Shown here: positions 33,172 through 41,737 of the stretch, one piece after another
How the letters are laid out: every line of letters starts with the position of its first letter
Numbering within the stretch: position 1 is the first letter of the stretch
DNA from: an uncultured Bacteroides sp.
GTDB lineage: Bacteria; Bacteroidota; Bacteroidia; Bacteroidales; Bacteroidaceae
Length of the DNA stretch: 43,275 nt
NCBI RefSeq assembly: GCF_905207245.1
Contig: NZ_CAJLKP010000053.1
Span: 1 to 43,275, forward strand
Reading direction: 5' to 3'
Notes under the pieces: model-generated
What the model saw: the letters and a program-made list of their open reading frames with translations, nothing else
Told to the model about the DNA's origin: nothing
Databases searched by the model: none
Translations under genes and position numbers: made by a program

Positions 33172-33930
33172 TTATCCTTCTATTTCCAACAACATGGGAC
33201 AATGATCGGAATGTACGGCATCATTCAGTATACGCGCCTCTTTCAGCATCGGACGCACCGGCTCGGTCACCATACAATAATCAATACGCCATCCTTTATT
33301 CTTAGCACGTGAGTTGAAGCGGTAGCTCCACCAAGTATATTCCTGCTGTTCGGGATGCAACACACGGAAAGTGTCTATAAAGCCCGCATTCAGAAAGCGC
33401 GTCATCCATTCCCGCTCTTCCGGCAAAAAGCCACTATTGGTAGCGTTACGGATAGGGTCATGAATATCTATTGCTTCATGACAGATATTATAATCACCAC
33501 AAAGAATCAATTTCGGGCGCGACTTTCGCAGTTCCGTCACATATTCCTGAAACTTTTCCAGCCATACCATCTTAAATGCCTGACGTTCGTCTCCACTGGT
33601 TCCTGACGGATGATAAACGCTAACAACAGATATATCACCATAATCGGCGCGGATGAAACGACCCTCATTATCATATTCCTCCATACCCATGCCGTATTCT
33701 ACATGATCCGGTTCCTGCTTGCTAAGAATGGCAACCCCGCTATAGCCTTTTTTCTGCGCGGAGTACAGATAATGCTTATACCCTTTCAAGGCTTCTCCCG
33801 GATACTGGTCCGGTTGCAATTTCGTTTCCTGAATGCACACTACGTCAGCTTGTTCCTGTTCCAACCATTCCGGTAAACCTTTACTAACAGCGGCACGTAG
33901 TCCGTTTACGTTGTATGTAATAATCTTCAT
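33172..33930 (-). CDS. xth: Exodeoxyribonuclease III / AP endonuclease
   Basis: Repairs abasic sites and trims 3' ends in base-excision repair. The 252-residue protein has the EEP-fold motifs: ITYNVNGLRAA at the start, CIQETKLQ with the metal-binding Glu35, SVYHPSGT, LCGDYNICHEAIDI (catalytic Asp and Asn), WWSYRFNSRAKNKGWRIDY and the final SDHCPMLLEI with the catalytic Asp-His pair. It lies between mntH and the C_GCAxxG_C_C gene on the same strand with gaps of 25 and 16 bp. This suggests an operon linking manganese uptake with DNA repair. Confidence 0.95.
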   Translation of the reverse strand: MKIITYNVNGLRAAVSKGLPEWLEQEQADVVCIQETKLQPDQYPGEALKGYKHYLYSAQKKGYSGVAILSKQEPDHVEYGMGMEEYDNEGRFIRADYGDISVVSVYHPSGTSGDERQAFKMVWLEKFQEYVTELRKSRPKLILCGDYNICHEAIDIHDPIRNATNSGFLPEEREWMTRFLNAGFIDTFRVLHPEQQEYTWWSYRFNSRAKNKGWRIDYCMVTEPVRPMLKEARILNDAVHSDHCPMLLEIEG

Positions 33931-33955
33931 ATTATTTATTTTTTTGTATTATACT

Positions 33956-35218
33956 CTACGACAATTCAGATATCAATAACATTATATTCAACACCGTTAC
34001 AATACCGGCAATAGCATAAAGCACAAAACTGCTCCACTTACTGTTGACGTATTGTCCCATCACTTTACGGGAAGATGTCAGTCCCACTTGCAGAAAGACG
34101 GTAAACGGCAACTGTATACTCAGCACCATCTGCGAAATCAGCAACCCTTTAAAAGGATCTCCGATAAAAAATATCAGTAACAATGCGATGCCCAATGAAA
34201 GCAGCACACCCACCTGCGAGTGACTATCCTTAATATGATAAGACTCTCCGAAAATACCGGCGAAGATAGAACCTGCTGCCATACCGCTGGTTATAGTAGA
34301 AGATATACCAGCCATCAGCAATGCCAAGGCAAACACTACAGCCGCACTGCTTCCAAGTAAGGGTTCCAACAACGATTTCGCCTGTTGCAGTTCTTCAACC
34401 TGGATGCCACTCTTAAAAAAAGTGGCAGCAGCCAGCAATATCATGGCACTATTGATAGCCCAGCCCACAATCATAGAAAAGAGCGTATCAAATAATTCAT
34501 ATTTCAAAACTTTCCGTATAGAAGAATCATCCTGTTTATTATATTCGTGACTCTGAATCACCTCCGAATGCAAAAACAGGTTATGAGGCATCACAACCGC
34601 TCCCAGCACACTCATAATTATCAGCATACTTCCTCTCGGAAATGCAGGTGTCACCCATCCTTCCACAGCCAATGGCCAGTCAATCTTCACCAGAAACAGC
34701 TCATAAATAAAGGAAAGCCCAATAACAGAAACAAACGCAATAATGGAGCGTTCAATCTTCTTATACGAGTTTGTGAAAAGCATAATCACCACAAAAACCG
34801 TTGTCAATATGGCTCCCCAGATTATCGGAATGTCAAAAAGCATTTCCAATGCAATGGCCCCTCCCAGAATCTCAGCAAGCGAAGTCGAAATGGACGCCAG
34901 CACCGCAGTACCCAGAATTGGACGGGACACCCACTTAGGAGTATACTTTGTGGCTGCTTCCGATAAACACAAACCGGTCACAATACCCAAGTGAGCCACA
35001 TTGTGTTGCAATACAATCAGCATAATCGTTGACAAAGTCACCACCCATAACAGGGAATAACCAAATTCCGAACCTGCTGCAAAATTAGAAGCCCAGTTTC
35101 CCGGATCAATAAAACCAACCGTCACCAGAAGTCCCGGTCCGATATATTTAAATACGTCCAGACCACCCAGATACCTCTTGTGGTCTTTACGTTTCAAGTC
35201 TTTCAGAATATTTTTCAT
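33956..35218 (-). CDS. mntH: Nramp-family divalent metal transporter (Mn2+/Fe2+)
   Basis: Proton-coupled manganese or iron importer of the inner membrane. From the ATG at 35218 (MKNILKDLKRKD) it has 420 residues and about 11 helices. The helix-1 metal motif is GFIDPGNWASNF (conserved Asp and Asn). The helix-6 region has VVMPHNLFLHS. The loop region SEAATKYTPKWVSRPI is also family-like. An upstream in-frame start at 35269 adds a 17-residue stretch unlike the family and was rejected. The chemistry fits the window's oxidative-stress theme (sodB can use Mn or Fe). The metal cannot be decided from the sequence. Confidence 0.92.
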   Translation of the reverse strand: MKNILKDLKRKDHKRYLGGLDVFKYIGPGLLVTVGFIDPGNWASNFAAGSEFGYSLLWVVTLSTIMLIVLQHNVAHLGIVTGLCLSEAATKYTPKWVSRPILGTAVLASISTSLAEILGGAIALEMLFDIPIIWGAILTTVFVVIMLFTNSYKKIERSIIAFVSVIGLSFIYELFLVKIDWPLAVEGWVTPAFPRGSMLIIMSVLGAVVMPHNLFLHSEVIQSHEYNKQDDSSIRKVLKYELFDTLFSMIVGWAINSAMILLAAATFFKSGIQVEELQQAKSLLEPLLGSSAAVVFALALLMAGISSTITSGMAAGSIFAGIFGESYHIKDSHSQVGVLLSLGIALLLIFFIGDPFKGLLISQMVLSIQLPFTVFLQVGLTSSRKVMGQYVNSKWSSFVLYAIAGIVTVLNIMLLISELS

Positions 35219-35289
35219 TGTTCGTTCTTTTAATGGCGTAAAATTACGAAATAATAACAAGCGATACATACTTTCAGTTCAAAAAAGAA

Positions 35290-35317
35290 GCCCCCGGTAT
35301 TTTGAAATACCGAGGGC
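35290..35317 (-). terminator. Terminator after the TSCPD gene
   Basis: A 13-bp stem with one mismatch (35290-35302/3 with 35305-35317, core CGGTATTT) is followed on the minus strand by CTTCTTTTTT. It ends the pheT-yebC-TSCPD run before mntH. Confidence 0.88.
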
Positions 35318-35350
35318 GAACCTATGTTTTCTGAAAGTACAGGGATTTAG

Positions 35351-35596
35351 TTAGAATCCCATTTCATGCAGTGCCCGACATAACTGATCCGGACAAGAAG
35401 TAGAGCGTCTTCCGCAACGGATACCTTCCAGGCGAGAGATAACATCACTCACCGGCATTCCCTTCACCAACCGGGAAACACCTTGCAAATTACCGTTACA
35501 ACCTCCCCAAAATGCAATATCCGTTATTATATTATCTTCTATTTCCAATTCGATATGAGAGCTACACGTACCTTGAGTCTTATAAGTATACTTCAT
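35351..35596 (-). CDS. TSCPD domain protein
   Basis: An 81-residue protein consisting of one TSCPD domain, the small Cys-rich domain also found at the C-terminus of some ribonucleotide reductases. Motifs: GTCSSHIELE, FWGGCNGNLQGVSRLVKGM, IRCGRRSTSCPDQLCRAL. The five cysteines could bind a metal. Its ATG overlaps the yebC stop by one base (TAATG), indicating translational coupling. Function unknown. Confidence 0.9.
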   Translation of the reverse strand: MKYTYKTQGTCSSHIELEIEDNIITDIAFWGGCNGNLQGVSRLVKGMPVSDVISRLEGIRCGRRSTSCPDQLCRALHEMGF

Positions 35597-36333
35597 TACT
35601 CTTCACTCTCCTCCGGCTTCATGTTGGTATAAACCGTTTGCACGTCATCAAATTCTTCGAGGCGTTCTATCATCTTATCGAGAGTTTCACGTTGCTCGGG
35701 AGTCACCTCCTTCGTATCGTTCGGAATATAGGTGAACTCACCGCCGACATCCTCAAAGCCAAACTCTTCCAAATGCTTCTGGATAGCTGCATAACTCTTC
35801 GGATCACCATAAATAGTGATTGTACCTTCTTCTTCATCCTCTTCAAACTCATCATCTACATCATAATCAATCAAATCGAGGATAAGTTCTTCCATATCTA
35901 TGCCATCCTTCTTCTTGAAAGTAAACATGCATTTATGGTCGAACAGGAAAGCTAATGAGCCCATAGTGCCCAGGTTGCCGCCAAACTTATTGAATACGGA
36001 ACGAACATCGGCAACTGTACGAGTGGTGTTATCGGTCAATGTATCTACAAATACAGCAATACCATGGGGGCCGTATCCTTCATAAGTCATTCCTTTATAG
36101 TCGCTCTGATCCTTACCCATCGCGTTCTTGATAGCGCGGTCAATGTTATCCTTTGGCATGTTCTCACGCTTGCAGGTAGCAATCACCGAACGTAAAGTCG
36201 GATTATTTTCCGGCTCCGGGCCACCGGCCTTCACAGCAATAGCAATTTGTTTACCCAGTCTTGTAAAGGTCTTTGCCATATGACCCCATCTTTTCAATTT
36301 GGCAGCTTTTCTATATTCAAATGCTCTTCCCAT
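35596..36333 (-). CDS. YebC/PmpR family protein
   Basis: A 245-residue protein of the YebC family, known as a DNA-binding regulator and, for some members, as a translation factor easing ribosome stalling. It has the N-terminal motif MGRAFEYRKAAKLKRWGHMAK (here with FEYRKAA where many have GHSKWANI), then ARAVKAGGPEPENNP-like spacing, NMPKDNIDRAIKNA, and YEGYGPHGIAVFVDTLTDN. The C-terminal acidic domain (DEFEEDEEEGTITIYG) is typical. It lies 31 bp after pheT and overlaps the TSCPD gene by one base. The location in a tRNA-synthetase operon favours a translation-linked role; that is inference. Confidence 0.93.
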   Translation of the reverse strand: MGRAFEYRKAAKLKRWGHMAKTFTRLGKQIAIAVKAGGPEPENNPTLRSVIATCKRENMPKDNIDRAIKNAMGKDQSDYKGMTYEGYGPHGIAVFVDTLTDNTTRTVADVRSVFNKFGGNLGTMGSLAFLFDHKCMFTFKKKDGIDMEELILDLIDYDVDDEFEEDEEEGTITIYGDPKSYAAIQKHLEEFGFEDVGGEFTYIPNDTKEVTPEQRETLDKMIERLEEFDDVQTVYTNMKPEESEE

Positions 36334-36364
36334 TGGTTTTATATTTTAATTATTTAATTATTAA

Positions 36365-38827
36365 TTAGCGTAGCTTTGCATCCAGCTTATCTTCCAGGTT
36401 CTTCACGAGTTTCGACATGATTTTATCAATCATTTTGTCGTTCAACGTCTGTGTTTCATCCTGCAACAAGAAGCTCACAGCATACGATTTCTTACCTGCT
36501 TCCAGATTCTTGCCTTCATAAACGTCGAAGAGGGAAACTTCTTTCAGCAACTTCTTCTCCGTCTCGTAAGCAATCTTTTCGATTTCGGCGAATTGTACCT
36601 TCTTGTCAATCAGCAAGGCAAGATCACGCTTCACAGCCGGGAACTTAGAAATTTCCGTATAGCTGATCTTCACAGAGCGAATAGCTTTCATCAGCTCCTT
36701 CCAATTCAGGTCAGCATAATATACTTCATTGTCAATATCGAAAGCTTTTAGAATCTTCTTCGTTACAACACCGAATGTTGCAAGGCGCTTTCCACCTTTA
36801 GTTTGTACAGACAAAGCGGTGGCATAAATATCATCCGTCAGATTGCCTACCACCAGATTCCTCATATTCAATCCTAAACGGAGGAAAATATTCTCTACGT
36901 AAGCTTTCAGTTCATACACAGAACTTTCTTCATCAGAGTGCGCCCACGAATTGGATACTTTCTTTCCTGTTACCCACAAGCCGAGATGATAATTCTCGGT
37001 ATAAGCAGCCAATGACTTTTCCGGATTCTTCTTTTCCTCATTGAAATAGTAGCAATTTCCGAATTCGAAGAACTTCAGGTCGGCATTCTTGCGGTTGGCA
37101 TTGTGAGAGATGCTTTCCAAACCACCGAACAGTAAAGTCTGGCGCATAGCATTCAGGTCCGTACTCAACGGGTTCAGCAACATCACCAAATTCCGGGAAG
37201 GATAAGTTTCCATTCCGTCATAATAAGCGGCACGAGTCAATGAATTGTTCAGAATTTCATTGAATCCACAACCCACCAACTGTTCAGCTACAAGGTTCTG
37301 CAACTTGTTCGACTTATCATGTTCTCCCTTCGTTGTCAAACTGGACTTCAATGTGGACGGAATTTCCACATTATTATATCCGTAAATGCGAAGAATATCT
37401 TCAATGACATCGCAATCGCGCTGTACGTCTACACGATAAGGCGGCACTGCCAGTGTCAATCCTTCCACCGTCTCATTGGTTATTTTCATTTCCAGACTGG
37501 AAACAATGCTCTTGATTGTTTCTACCGGAATCACTTTACCTACCAATGAATTTACTTTTTCATAAGCCAGTTCTACAATGAAGTCCTGAGCAGGAGCTAC
37601 ACATACATCCTTAATATCAGAAGATATAGTGCCGCCAGCCAACTCTTTCACCATCATGGCAGCCAGTTTCAGGCAGTAAATAGTGATATTGGGATCAATA
37701 CCTCTTTCGAATCGGAAAGAAGCATCTGTATTCAATCCATGACGACGGGCAGTCTTACGTACCCATGTCGGGTGGAAATAAGCGCTTTCCAGGAAGACAT
37801 CTTTAGTCATTTCCGTAGAACCGGAATCCAAACCACCGAATACACCGGCAATACACATCGGTTTTTCCTTATCACAAATCATCAGGTCGCGGTCGGACAA
37901 TTTACGTTCCACACCATCCAGTGTGACGAACGGAGTTCCCTCGGGCATTGTCTTCACGATGACTTCACCACCTTTTATTTTATCTGCATCAAAGCAGTGC
38001 AGCGGTTGGCCGAATGCATGAACGATATAGTTCGTGATGTCTACCACATTATTAATAGGACGCAATCCGATGATACGAAGCTTATTCTGCAACCATTCCG
38101 GACTTTCTTTCACCGTTACGCCTTTCACCGTTACGCCGGCATAGCGAGGACATGCTTCGCTGTTTTCTACTGTAACCTTGATATCCAAATCATGGTTTTC
38201 AACTGCAAAAGCATCTACCAACGGTTTCTTCAAAGAAGTCGGTTTGTTATTCTGCACCAGATAAGCATACAAATCACGGGCCACGCCATAGTGCGAACAA
38301 GCGTCGGCACGATTCGGAGTGATATCCACTTCCAGTACGTAGTCGCTCTTGATGTTATAGTAATCCTTGGCAAGAGTACCTGGAACAGCATCAGCCGGCA
38401 ATACGATGATGCCTGCATGGTCCGTACCGATACCAATTTCATCTTCAGCACAAATCATGCCGATAGACTCCACACCTCGGAGCTTAGACTTCTTAATCGT
38501 AAAACATTCATCCCCGTCATAGAGTTTCGCACCCAATGTGGCAACTACCACTTTCTGACCGGCAGCCACATTCGGCGCACCGCATACAATCTGTACAGGC
38601 TCACCCTGTCCCAGGTTTACAGTAGTCACGTGCATGTGGTCTGAATTCGGATGAGGAACGCATGTCAGCACTTCACCGATTACGAGACCTTCCAGTCCGC
38701 CTTTAATTGTTTGCACTTCTTCTACACCACCTGTTTCCAAGCCAATAGAAGTTAATGCAGCCGCAACTTCTTCGGGTGTCAAATCGAAATCGACATACTC
38801 TTTCAACCAATTATAAGAGATATTCAT
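36365..38827 (-). CDS. pheT: Phenylalanine-tRNA ligase beta subunit
   Basis: Charges tRNA-Phe as part of an alpha2-beta2 enzyme; pheS is not in the window. The 820-residue protein has an N-terminal tRNA-binding OB fold (VIGEVLTCVPHPNSDHMHV), the B3/B4 editing domain (LRIIGLRPINNVVDITNYI, HAFGQPLHCFDADKIKG), the B5 domain, the synthetase-like core, and a C-terminal ferredoxin-fold anticodon-binding domain (KFPAVKRDLALLIDKKV ... GKKSYAVSFLLQD). A -7 box is present at 38863-38870. yebC and the TSCPD gene follow in the same transcript. Confidence 0.98.
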   Translation of the reverse strand: MNISYNWLKEYVDFDLTPEEVAAALTSIGLETGGVEEVQTIKGGLEGLVIGEVLTCVPHPNSDHMHVTTVNLGQGEPVQIVCGAPNVAAGQKVVVATLGAKLYDGDECFTIKKSKLRGVESIGMICAEDEIGIGTDHAGIIVLPADAVPGTLAKDYYNIKSDYVLEVDITPNRADACSHYGVARDLYAYLVQNNKPTSLKKPLVDAFAVENHDLDIKVTVENSEACPRYAGVTVKGVTVKESPEWLQNKLRIIGLRPINNVVDITNYIVHAFGQPLHCFDADKIKGGEVIVKTMPEGTPFVTLDGVERKLSDRDLMICDKEKPMCIAGVFGGLDSGSTEMTKDVFLESAYFHPTWVRKTARRHGLNTDASFRFERGIDPNITIYCLKLAAMMVKELAGGTISSDIKDVCVAPAQDFIVELAYEKVNSLVGKVIPVETIKSIVSSLEMKITNETVEGLTLAVPPYRVDVQRDCDVIEDILRIYGYNNVEIPSTLKSSLTTKGEHDKSNKLQNLVAEQLVGCGFNEILNNSLTRAAYYDGMETYPSRNLVMLLNPLSTDLNAMRQTLLFGGLESISHNANRKNADLKFFEFGNCYYFNEEKKNPEKSLAAYTENYHLGLWVTGKKVSNSWAHSDEESSVYELKAYVENIFLRLGLNMRNLVVGNLTDDIYATALSVQTKGGKRLATFGVVTKKILKAFDIDNEVYYADLNWKELMKAIRSVKISYTEISKFPAVKRDLALLIDKKVQFAEIEKIAYETEKKLLKEVSLFDVYEGKNLEAGKKSYAVSFLLQDETQTLNDKMIDKIMSKLVKNLEDKLDAKLR

Positions 38828-38862
38828 ATCATTAATTTTTTATTGTTTCCAAAAGTGACCCG

Positions 38863-38870
38863 CAAAGGTA
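38863..38870 (-). promoter_or_regulatory. Candidate -7 box for pheT
   Basis: The minus strand reads TACCTTTG, matching TAnnTTTG, 35 bp before the pheT ATG. It lies in the short gap after the nucleotidyltransferase gene, which is on the same strand. Confidence 0.6.
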
Positions 38871-38902
38871 ATAAGATTTTTTGGGTTGGGGGGAATAATA
38901 TA

Positions 38903-39505
38903 TCAAGAAATCTTTGATAGGATATATTCTTTTACTTGCTCCCAAGACTGATTCACAAACATATCAGGCATTGGATCGTTTTCTGCATCATCAAAGTAAA
39001 CAAGGCTTTTCATCGCCATGAATATCGAGCCATCATTGTATTTCTCTGAATAAAAACTTAAGATTTCATCCAGAGAAAAACGACGCAATAAGAATGCAAT
39101 ATCAATAAAATCTTTCTTAGTTCCCCGCCCTACAACAGCTGTTATCTTCATTGCAGCAATATCCCTAAAACTCGCCATGCGGATTCCCTGTTTTAGGACC
39201 ACCTTATCAAGCCACAGATATTTATAGTTCACAACATCCACTTTTATGCCGTCTATTAAATAAATATGTATATGAGAAGATTCTTTCAAGATAGTAAGAG
39301 TTGCCACATCCTTTATAGCATCAACTAATTCTTGAGTACTACAGCTTACTGTACCAAAAAAATCTAAGTCGATAGATTTCCGGTGCCCCAATTGTAAAGC
39401 AAGTGCTGTGCCACCTACTAATCGTGTTTCACGAAGTTCTGGAAGTTGCTGTAACTTTTTTAAAAGTTCCAGTGTTGAGGGTTCAATTGTCGATAAGTGT
39501 AACAT
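38903..39505 (-). CDS. AbiEii-type nucleotidyltransferase, candidate toxin
   Basis: A 200-residue protein of the AbiEii/AbiGii (MenT-like) nucleotidyltransferase family; members act as toxins that modify tRNA or other acceptors. The motifs are VGGTALALQLGHRKSIDLDF with the paired Gly31-Gly32 and Asp46/Asp48, the third acidic strand GIKVDVVNYKY (Asp90), and the late block RDIAAMKITAVVGRGTKKDF, including Lys120 and Asp132. All catalytic positions expected for the fold are present. The ATG at 39505 is inside the preceding DUF6922 gene (46-nt overlap), so the two are translationally linked like toxin and antitoxin. The real activity and target are unknown. Confidence 0.85.
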   Translation of the reverse strand: MLHLSTIEPSTLELLKKLQQLPELRETRLVGGTALALQLGHRKSIDLDFFGTVSCSTQELVDAIKDVATLTILKESSHIHIYLIDGIKVDVVNYKYLWLDKVVLKQGIRMASFRDIAAMKITAVVGRGTKKDFIDIAFLLRRFSLDEILSFYSEKYNDGSIFMAMKSLVYFDDAENDPMPDMFVNQSWEQVKEYILSKIS

Positions 39506-39768
39506 CTGAACTGTTCTTTAGGCGTTTTAGATATAGCAGAAATATAAGCTAAAGCACGAGGTTCCAAGTCTCTCATTTCCTTGGTTACTTCAACAATCTT
39601 AGCCAATCCGTAATATTCTCGAATCAACCTCCAATCCTTCAGCAAACCATACTCCAACACTCTTTTGATTATATACTCAAAATGTTTATCAAGATCCATA
39701 TCCTCCCTACGCACATCCCAGAAAAGATGAGCAGAAAACATATTTATATATTGATTTGCAGATACCAT
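39460..39768 (-). CDS. DUF6922-type protein, candidate antitoxin
   Basis: A 102-residue protein from the ATG at 39768. It has the pattern FSAHLFWDVRREDMDLDKHF (start of the domain), RVLEYGLLKDWRLIREYYG and a C-terminal KTPKEQFRCYTYRQL, which I recognise as the small DUF6922 family of Bacteroidetes, usually found just upstream of AbiEii-type genes. It is therefore a likely antitoxin or regulator by analogy with AbiEi/AbiEii pairs. A longer frame from the TTG at 39789 was rejected because that codon overlaps the -7 box. A shorter start at a later Met (MFSAHLF) is possible. The short leader is noted under the promoter. Confidence 0.8.
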   Translation of the reverse strand: MVSANQYINMFSAHLFWDVRREDMDLDKHFEYIIKRVLEYGLLKDWRLIREYYGLAKIVEVTKEMRDLEPRALAYISAISKTPKEQFRCYTYRQLNPQHWNF

Positions 39769-39786
39769 CAGCCTTAGTTTTTTTTG

Positions 39787-39794
39787 CAAAGATA
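39787..39794 (-). promoter_or_regulatory. -7 box of the DUF6922/AbiEii pair
   Basis: The minus strand reads TATCTTTG, an exact TAnnTTTG match. Only 18 bp separate the box from the ATG at 39768, so the transcript leader would be about 10 nt, nearly leaderless. No TTG was found at the 19-bp spacing seen in other promoters here. Confidence 0.65.
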
Positions 39795-39867
39795 TAATTT
39801 TTACTCAATTAATAGTCATCATATCAACAAAACAACTTATTGAAAGTTTAAGAGCTTATTTAAATAT

Positions 39868-41427
39868 TTAGAACGGTAACGGTCCATCCGTCCCCACTCC
39901 ACCAAACGGATTATCTGTTTGAGGCACAAAATCAGCCGGTGGCGGCACAGTGCCATCACTTTCCATATTCATTTTTGAGACTAACAAACCTCCACTACCA
40001 TCCACCGGTTGCGGAATCACCATATCATCTTCCGGATTTTGGAAACGAGTGAACTGTCCAATAAAGCGCAGACGCACATCGCCTACCGCACCATTACGAT
40101 GTTTGGCAATAATAATCTCCGCCATACCACGCAAATCAGTACCATCCTGCGAAGTATAAATCTTATAATATTCCGGACGGTGAATGAAACATACCATATC
40201 GGCATCCTGCTCAATGGCTCCCGATTCACGCAAGTCGCTCAACTGCGGACGTTTTCCCTCTTCACCTTCACGATTTTCTACACCACGGTTCAACTGCGAC
40301 AAGGCTATAATAGGAATGTTCAACTCCTTTGCCAACCCCTTCAACGAACGCGAAATGGTACTTACCTCTTCCTGACGACTACCAAATGACATACCGCTCG
40401 CATTCATCAACTGAAGGTAGTCAATAATAATAATTCTCACCCCATGCTCGCGCACCAGACGACGTGCCTTTGTACGAAGTTCAAACACAGACAAAGAAGG
40501 CGTATCATCTACATACAACGGAGCATCCAGAAGGTCACGCAGTTTATAATCCAATTGTTGCCACTCATAATCTGCCAACTGCCCACTCTTTATTTTCTCA
40601 CTCGGAATTTCACATGCATTGGAAATCAAACGGTTCACCAACTGCACGTTGCTCATTTCAAGTGAAAACACGGCTACCGGATTACGATAGTTTACTGCAA
40701 TATTCTTTGCCATAGAGAGCACGAACGCCGTTTTACCCATGGCCGGACGGGCAGCTATAATGATAAGGTCAGATCTTTGCCAACCGGAAGTCATTTTATC
40801 GAGCTTGGTAAAACCGCTTTCCAAACCACTTAAACCGTCAGTACGGGCAGCCGCAGTCTGAATCAATTGATAAGCCTCAGCAATTACAGGATTAATCTGT
40901 GTATAATCCTTTTTCATATTCTGCTGGGAAATCTCAAACAGTCTTCCCTCAGCCTCCTGCATCAAGTCGTCTACGTCCAGAGTTTCGTCAAAGGCTTTAC
41001 TCTGTACATTACTGGTAAAGGTAATCAGTTCACGAGCCAACGCTTTCTGGGCAATGATACGGGCATGATATTCAATATGCGCCGAAGATGCTACTTTACT
41101 GCTTAACTGGGTGATGTAGAAAGGACCACCCACCTCTTCCAGATCGCCGCGTTTGGCAAGCTGTTCTTTCACGGTAAGAATATCCACCGGCTTCTGATTC
41201 ACAGCCAGGTCGGTGATAGCGGAATAAATCAACTGGTGCCGGTGTTCGTAAAAAGACTCCGGACGTAGAATTTCGCTTACCAGTGAATAAGCGTCTTTCT
41301 CTATCATCAATGCTCCCAATACAGCTTCTTCCAATTCCGGTGCTTGCGGTTGAATACGCCCATAATCGGTCACGGGCTGCACTTTGTTTTTGGAATTGCT
41401 CCGGGGAGTTCTTTTCTGTTCTGCCAT
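39868..41427 (-). CDS. dnaB: Replicative DNA helicase DnaB
   Basis: Hexameric 5'-3' helicase of the replication fork. The 519-residue protein has an N-terminal primase-interacting domain (about 25-130, starting QPQAPELEEAVLGALMIEKD), a linker, and a RecA-like ATPase domain. The latter has Walker A ARPAMGKTAFVLSMA, the H1a region VAVFSLEMSNVQLVNRL, Walker B IIIIDYLQLM and the late RPQLSDLRESGAIEQDAD and AKHRNGAVGDV. The C-terminal tail is disordered, Pro/Gly-rich and ends in PLPF. No intein interrupts it. A -7 box lies at 41498-41505. Confidence 0.97.
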   Translation of the reverse strand: MAEQKRTPRSNSKNKVQPVTDYGRIQPQAPELEEAVLGALMIEKDAYSLVSEILRPESFYEHRHQLIYSAITDLAVNQKPVDILTVKEQLAKRGDLEEVGGPFYITQLSSKVASSAHIEYHARIIAQKALARELITFTSNVQSKAFDETLDVDDLMQEAEGRLFEISQQNMKKDYTQINPVIAEAYQLIQTAAARTDGLSGLESGFTKLDKMTSGWQRSDLIIIAARPAMGKTAFVLSMAKNIAVNYRNPVAVFSLEMSNVQLVNRLISNACEIPSEKIKSGQLADYEWQQLDYKLRDLLDAPLYVDDTPSLSVFELRTKARRLVREHGVRIIIIDYLQLMNASGMSFGSRQEEVSTISRSLKGLAKELNIPIIALSQLNRGVENREGEEGKRPQLSDLRESGAIEQDADMVCFIHRPEYYKIYTSQDGTDLRGMAEIIIAKHRNGAVGDVRLRFIGQFTRFQNPEDDMVIPQPVDGSGGLLVSKMNMESDGTVPPPADFVPQTDNPFGGVGTDGPLPF

Positions 41428-41497
41428 TTTTTAGAATACTATGAATTATAAATTATCTGCAGCCTTTTCTACTGATATTTTTCAGAAAAGGGGATGG

Positions 41498-41505
41498 CAA
41501 AGATA
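41498..41505 (-). promoter_or_regulatory. Candidate -7 box for dnaB
   Basis: The minus strand reads TATCTTTG, an exact TAnnTTTG match, 70 bp upstream of the dnaB ATG and just downstream of the preceding terminator. Confidence 0.6.
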
Positions 41506-41546
41506 ATGCTTATAAATCAAAACTTCCCCAATTCTGCCAAACAAAA

Positions 41547-41582
41547 AAAGAGCTATTCCCGAAAAAACGGGAATAGCTCTTT
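41547..41582 (-). terminator. Terminator after the HU-like/smalltalk-type operon
   Basis: A perfect 15-bp stem (41547-41561 with 41568-41582, core AGCTATTCCCG) with a 6-nt loop is followed on the minus strand by a run of seven T. It lies 20 bp after the stop of the tiny gene at 41603. Confidence 0.92.
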
Positions 41583-41602
41583 ACATCACATCAACCTATA
41601 TT

Positions 41603-41698
41603 TTAGATCGTCATTGCCTGTCCGCCAATCACACCTGCAACGGCACTGGCTATGGCAATTATCACTTTTAATATTACATTCCAACTCGTTTTCTTCAT
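41603..41698 (-). CDS. Tiny hydrophobic 'smalltalk'-type protein, 31 aa
   Basis: On the minus strand an ATG at 41698 opens a 31-residue frame: MKKTSWNVILKVIIAIASAV, then AGVIGGQAMTI and a stop at 41603-41605. The KK-x-SWK/N start, one central hydrophobic helix with Ala/Gly/Ile and a short tail match the family annotated as smalltalk protein in Bacteroides. These are characteristically encoded beside an HU-like gene, as here (39 bp after it). It is too short for usual gene finders. It is followed directly by a strong terminator, which supports its being the last gene of the operon. Probably membrane-associated; function unknown. Confidence 0.85.
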   Translation of the reverse strand: MKKTSWNVILKVIIAIASAVAGVIGGQAMTI

Positions 41699-41737
41699 AG
41701 CGATTTTTTTTAATTCCTAAATATTCAATTCATCCAA

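Noticed and set aside
37739..38644. Long (301-codon) frame antisense to pheT
   Set aside because: It lies wholly within pheT, whose product is certain; the His/Phe/Ile-rich translation is the usual shadow of a well-used coding strand.
39768..39789. TTG start at 39789 for the DUF6922 gene
   Set aside because: The codon overlaps the -7 box at 39787-39794, so it would not be in the transcript; the ATG at 39768 is used instead.
41494..41700. 68-codon plus-strand frame opposite the smalltalk-type gene
   Set aside because: It spans the terminator at 41547-41582 and lies antisense to a tiny gene with a recognisable protein; its translation has no domain or signal.
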